Positions 6,240 to 8,031 of a stretch of DNA of 8,031 nt are shown here, piece by piece. Source of the stretch: CAG-791 sp963629395. Lineage in GTDB: Bacteria > Bacillota > Clostridia > Lachnospirales > Lachnospiraceae. Within the stretch, counting starts at the first letter, position 1, and the number at the start of each line of letters is the position of its first letter. The translations under genes were made by a program, and so were the position numbers. The notes beneath the pieces are model-generated. The model had not been told where the DNA came from. It made no database searches and saw only the letters and a list, made by a program, of their open reading frames with translations. The stretch lies in NCBI GenBank assembly GCA_963629395.1, contig CAVGIV010000090.1:1-8031 (forward strand). The letters are read 5' to 3'.

Positions 6240-7412
6240 ATGAAAAAGATACAGGATACAGAGGCAAACAGTGAGAGCATTTTCCCATCGCAGGAGGACG
6301 ATCCAAAGGACAAACATTTGCTCCGCCGTATCTTTTATGCATTGCTGCTGCTCATCCTGTTCGCATGGGCACTTGTGAATCTCAATGCTGTCGTACAATT
6401 TATCGGCAGGGTGCTGTCGATATTATCACCGTTTCTGCTTGGCGCAGCCATCGCGTTTCTGATCAATACCGTCCTGCGGCCGTTAGAGCGCGTCTGGAGC
6501 AGAAAGTTGCCCATCCGATTCGTCCGGCCGTTGTGTCTTACGCTAAGCACTTTCCTTGTGCTCGGGTTGCTTTTTGCCGTAATGTTTATGATGATTCCGA
6601 GTCTGCGGGAATCCGGCGATGAGTTTATCCGAAACATTCCGGGTTATGTCGAGGAGATTGGACACTGGTGGACAAACGCCGTCCGTTTTGCGGCGAAATA
6701 CAACATTGTTCTTCCAGAATACGCCATTGACTCTGACCTGCTGATTGCAAAGATTACATCTTTCATCAACGACGAGGGAAGCGGACTCATTACTGTAACT
6801 TGGGGTGCGGCTACCTCAATCCTTTCAAGTCTAGTCGATATACTTTTGGCATTTGTCTTTGCCATGTATCTGCTGGCAAAAAAGGAAACTGCTGCTTCCC
6901 ACTTAAAAAAGCTGATTGTATCGGTGCTTCCGCAAAAACCTGCGCAGCGGCTGCTTCACATTGCGTCCCTGACAAATCAGACCTTTACCAACTTTGTCAG
7001 CGGACAGATCATTGAGGCTGTCATTATCGGCGCTCTTTGTTTTCTAGGGATGCTGATTTTGAGGATACCCTATGCCGGTGCAGTTTCTGCATTTGTTGCC
7101 GTTACCGCATTGGTACCGATTTTTGGCGCATGGCTTGGCGGCGGGTTTGGTGCGCTTCTGATCTTGTTGGCAGAACCCATCAAAGCGATGTGGTTCATTA
7201 TCTACCTGCTGATTTTACAGCAGGTTGAGGGCAATCTGATTTATCCGAAAGTTGTTGGAAAATCAGTCGGGCTTCCCGGATTGCTGGTGCTGATGGCCGT
7301 CACAATTGGCGGCGAGGCGTTTGGCATTCTTGGAATGCTTTTCAGCGTTCCGGTCTGCGCGGTGCTGTATAGTCTCTATCTGGAGTTTTGGAAGAAAGCC
7401 TGTTCGTCCTGA
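6240..7412 (+). CDS. AI-2E family (UPF0118/PerM-like) membrane protein
   Basis: This 390-residue protein has a polar N-terminus (about 1-30), three membrane segments (about 31-120), an extracytoplasmic or amphipathic region (about 121-195), then a helix near 200 and a cluster of helices from about 255 to the end. The C-terminal half has the family signatures ALVPIFGAWLGGG and QQVEGNLIYPKVVGKSVGLP (from Q327, with E330, G331, N332). The family is named after E. coli TqsA, linked to autoinducer-2 export, but function varies: some UPF0118 members are reported as Na+(Li+)/H+ antiporters. Given the ion-transport neighbours, an ion or antiport role is at least as plausible as signal export here (inference). 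The ATPase gene ends 30 bases upstream, so the gene is probably co-transcribed. It is the last + strand gene and faces a convergent gene 34 bases away. Confidence 0.88.
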   Translation: MKKIQDTEANSESIFPSQEDDPKDKHLLRRIFYALLLLILFAWALVNLNAVVQFIGRVLSILSPFLLGAAIAFLINTVLRPLERVWSRKLPIRFVRPLCLTLSTFLVLGLLFAVMFMMIPSLRESGDEFIRNIPGYVEEIGHWWTNAVRFAAKYNIVLPEYAIDSDLLIAKITSFINDEGSGLITVTWGAATSILSSLVDILLAFVFAMYLLAKKETAASHLKKLIVSVLPQKPAQRLLHIASLTNQTFTNFVSGQIIEAVIIGALCFLGMLILRIPYAGAVSAFVAVTALVPIFGAWLGGGFGALLILLAEPIKAMWFIIYLLILQQVEGNLIYPKVVGKSVGLPGLLVLMAVTIGGEAFGILGMLFSVPVCAVLYSLYLEFWKKACSS

Positions 7413-7446
7413 CCCCCTTCATTAACAATATTAGTAAAAATCAAAT
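7413..7446. other. AT-rich spacer between convergent genes
   Basis: This 34-base gap separates the AI-2E gene (+) from the relaxase tail (-). After a short C-run it is AT-rich. It holds only a weak, short inverted repeat (TTA...TAA), not a convincing GC-rich terminator. No insertion-sequence ends or target duplications are evident from reading. Confidence 0.5.
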
Positions 7447-8031
7447 TCAGTGCTCTCTCTTATTACTTTTTGGCGCACACTGCTTTGGCTTTTCCTGCCG
7501 CCGCTCTCGTTCCCACTCGTGGATCATACTGCGGACGGCATATTCCGCTGTATACTCATTCAGTATATGGGATGTTTGCTGCTTGGCGTTCAGCAATAGA
7601 ATGAGGGATGGTTTTTTCTGGAACAATTCTTCCAACTGCTGTTCAGCCGCCTTTTCCTGCGTAGGACGGATGGCCTGACGCGCTTCGTACAGTTCTATCG
7701 GATCGAGTTCCACAGCCTGTGCTTTCAGTTCTGCGTATTCAGTCAAAATGTTATCCAGTTCGGCGGAGTATTTCTGCTCCTGTGCCTCCAGCCTTTCTAG
7801 ACCGACTTCCATGGCAGCAATATCCTTGCGGAATGCCTCTGCGCCTGCATCCTCCGCATACTCAAATTTTTGCAAGAGTAGGGCCTTTTCGGAACGCAAT
7901 TCCTCCAATTCTTCCGTCAGCTCTGCAATGTGGACAGCCAGTGTCTTGTGGCGTTTCACATAATATACTGGCAATTGCTTTTTCTCAGCAACCAGCGCTT
8001 TGCGCTCCTTGCTCTTTTCCTTGATCTGCTG
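7447..8031 (-). CDS. C-terminal part of a probable MobA/MobL-family relaxase (5' partial)
   Basis: On the - strand the frame is open from the window edge to a TGA at 7447-7449, giving 194 residues of the C-terminus. The reading frame has no stop up to base 8031, so the protein extends beyond the window. The visible part is highly charged and helical, a predicted coiled coil with EELEELRSEKALLLQ and similar Glu/Lys/Leu-rich repeats. It ends in a basic tail (RERRQEKPKQ...SNKREH). Passages such as YAEDAGAEAFRKDIAAME and LYEARQAIRP resemble C-terminal regions I associate with MobA/MobL relaxases on Clostridia mobilisable and conjugative elements. The catalytic nickase domain, with its Tyr and His triad, would lie outside the window. 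If this is correct, the neighbouring ion-transport genes are cargo of, or an insertion beside, a mobile element. Another coiled-coil protein remains possible. Confidence 0.6.
   Translation of the reverse strand, partial: QQIKEKSKERKALVAEKKQLPVYYVKRHKTLAVHIAELTEELEELRSEKALLLQKFEYAEDAGAEAFRKDIAAMEVGLERLEAQEQKYSAELDNILTEYAELKAQAVELDPIELYEARQAIRPTQEKAAEQQLEELFQKKPSLILLLNAKQQTSHILNEYTAEYAVRSMIHEWERERRQEKPKQCAPKSNKREH

Noticed and set aside
7388..8024. Plus-strand open frames opposite the relaxase tail.
   Set aside because: They read as Ser/Cys/Pro-rich shadow sequence, while the minus strand gives a coherent coiled-coil protein that is open to the window end.
1..8031. CRISPR arrays, tRNAs, riboswitches or insertion sequences.
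   Set aside because: No regularly spaced repeats, cloverleaf-like sequences, long intergenic leaders or transposase reading frames were seen. Coding density leaves almost no room for them.

Overview
The window looks like an accessory region from a low-to-mid GC Gram-positive anaerobe, most likely a gut Clostridia (Oscillospiraceae/Lachnospiraceae-like). The reasons are strong AGGAGG-type ribosome binding sites before nearly every gene, Na+-translocating decarboxylase subunits of the Firmicutes type, and a relaxase tail of the kind found on Clostridia mobile elements. The assignment rests on protein style only; no rRNA or other marker gene is present.

Layout. Bases 1-7412 are almost entirely + strand and tightly packed, with mostly short gaps. 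First comes the last 24 codons of a protein whose end resembles an RCK_C/TrkA-C domain. A decarboxylase membrane module follows: an OadG/MmdD-type subunit (108-422), a 15-codon mini-ORF (424-471), the beta subunit OadB (481-1590) and a 52-residue second OadG-like protein (1595-1753). A strong hairpin at 1758-1791 closes this module. The second module holds a PiT phosphate permease (1870-2919), a PhoU-like/DUF47 protein (2933-3553), a P-type Ca2+ ATPase (3570-6209) and an AI-2E-family membrane protein (6240-7412). From 7447 to the window end, on the - strand and convergent, lies the C-terminal end of what looks like a MobA/MobL relaxase.

How the genes may work together (inference). Every gene before the relaxase is an ion-transport or transport-regulatory protein. 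OadB and its small subunits would export Na+ if supplied with carboxybiotin. PiT imports phosphate with a cation, and its DUF47 partner probably modulates it. The Ca2+ ATPase would keep cytosolic Ca2+ low while phosphate enters. The AI-2E protein belongs to a family in which some members are reported to act as Na+/H+ antiporters. Together this reads as a Na+/Pi/Ca2+ homeostasis island carried next to mobilisation genes.

The most notable oddity is that the decarboxylase module has no carboxyltransferase and no biotin carrier, yet OadB keeps all the residues known to be essential in Klebsiella OadB. The tiny ORF sits where the biotin carrier gene would be expected.
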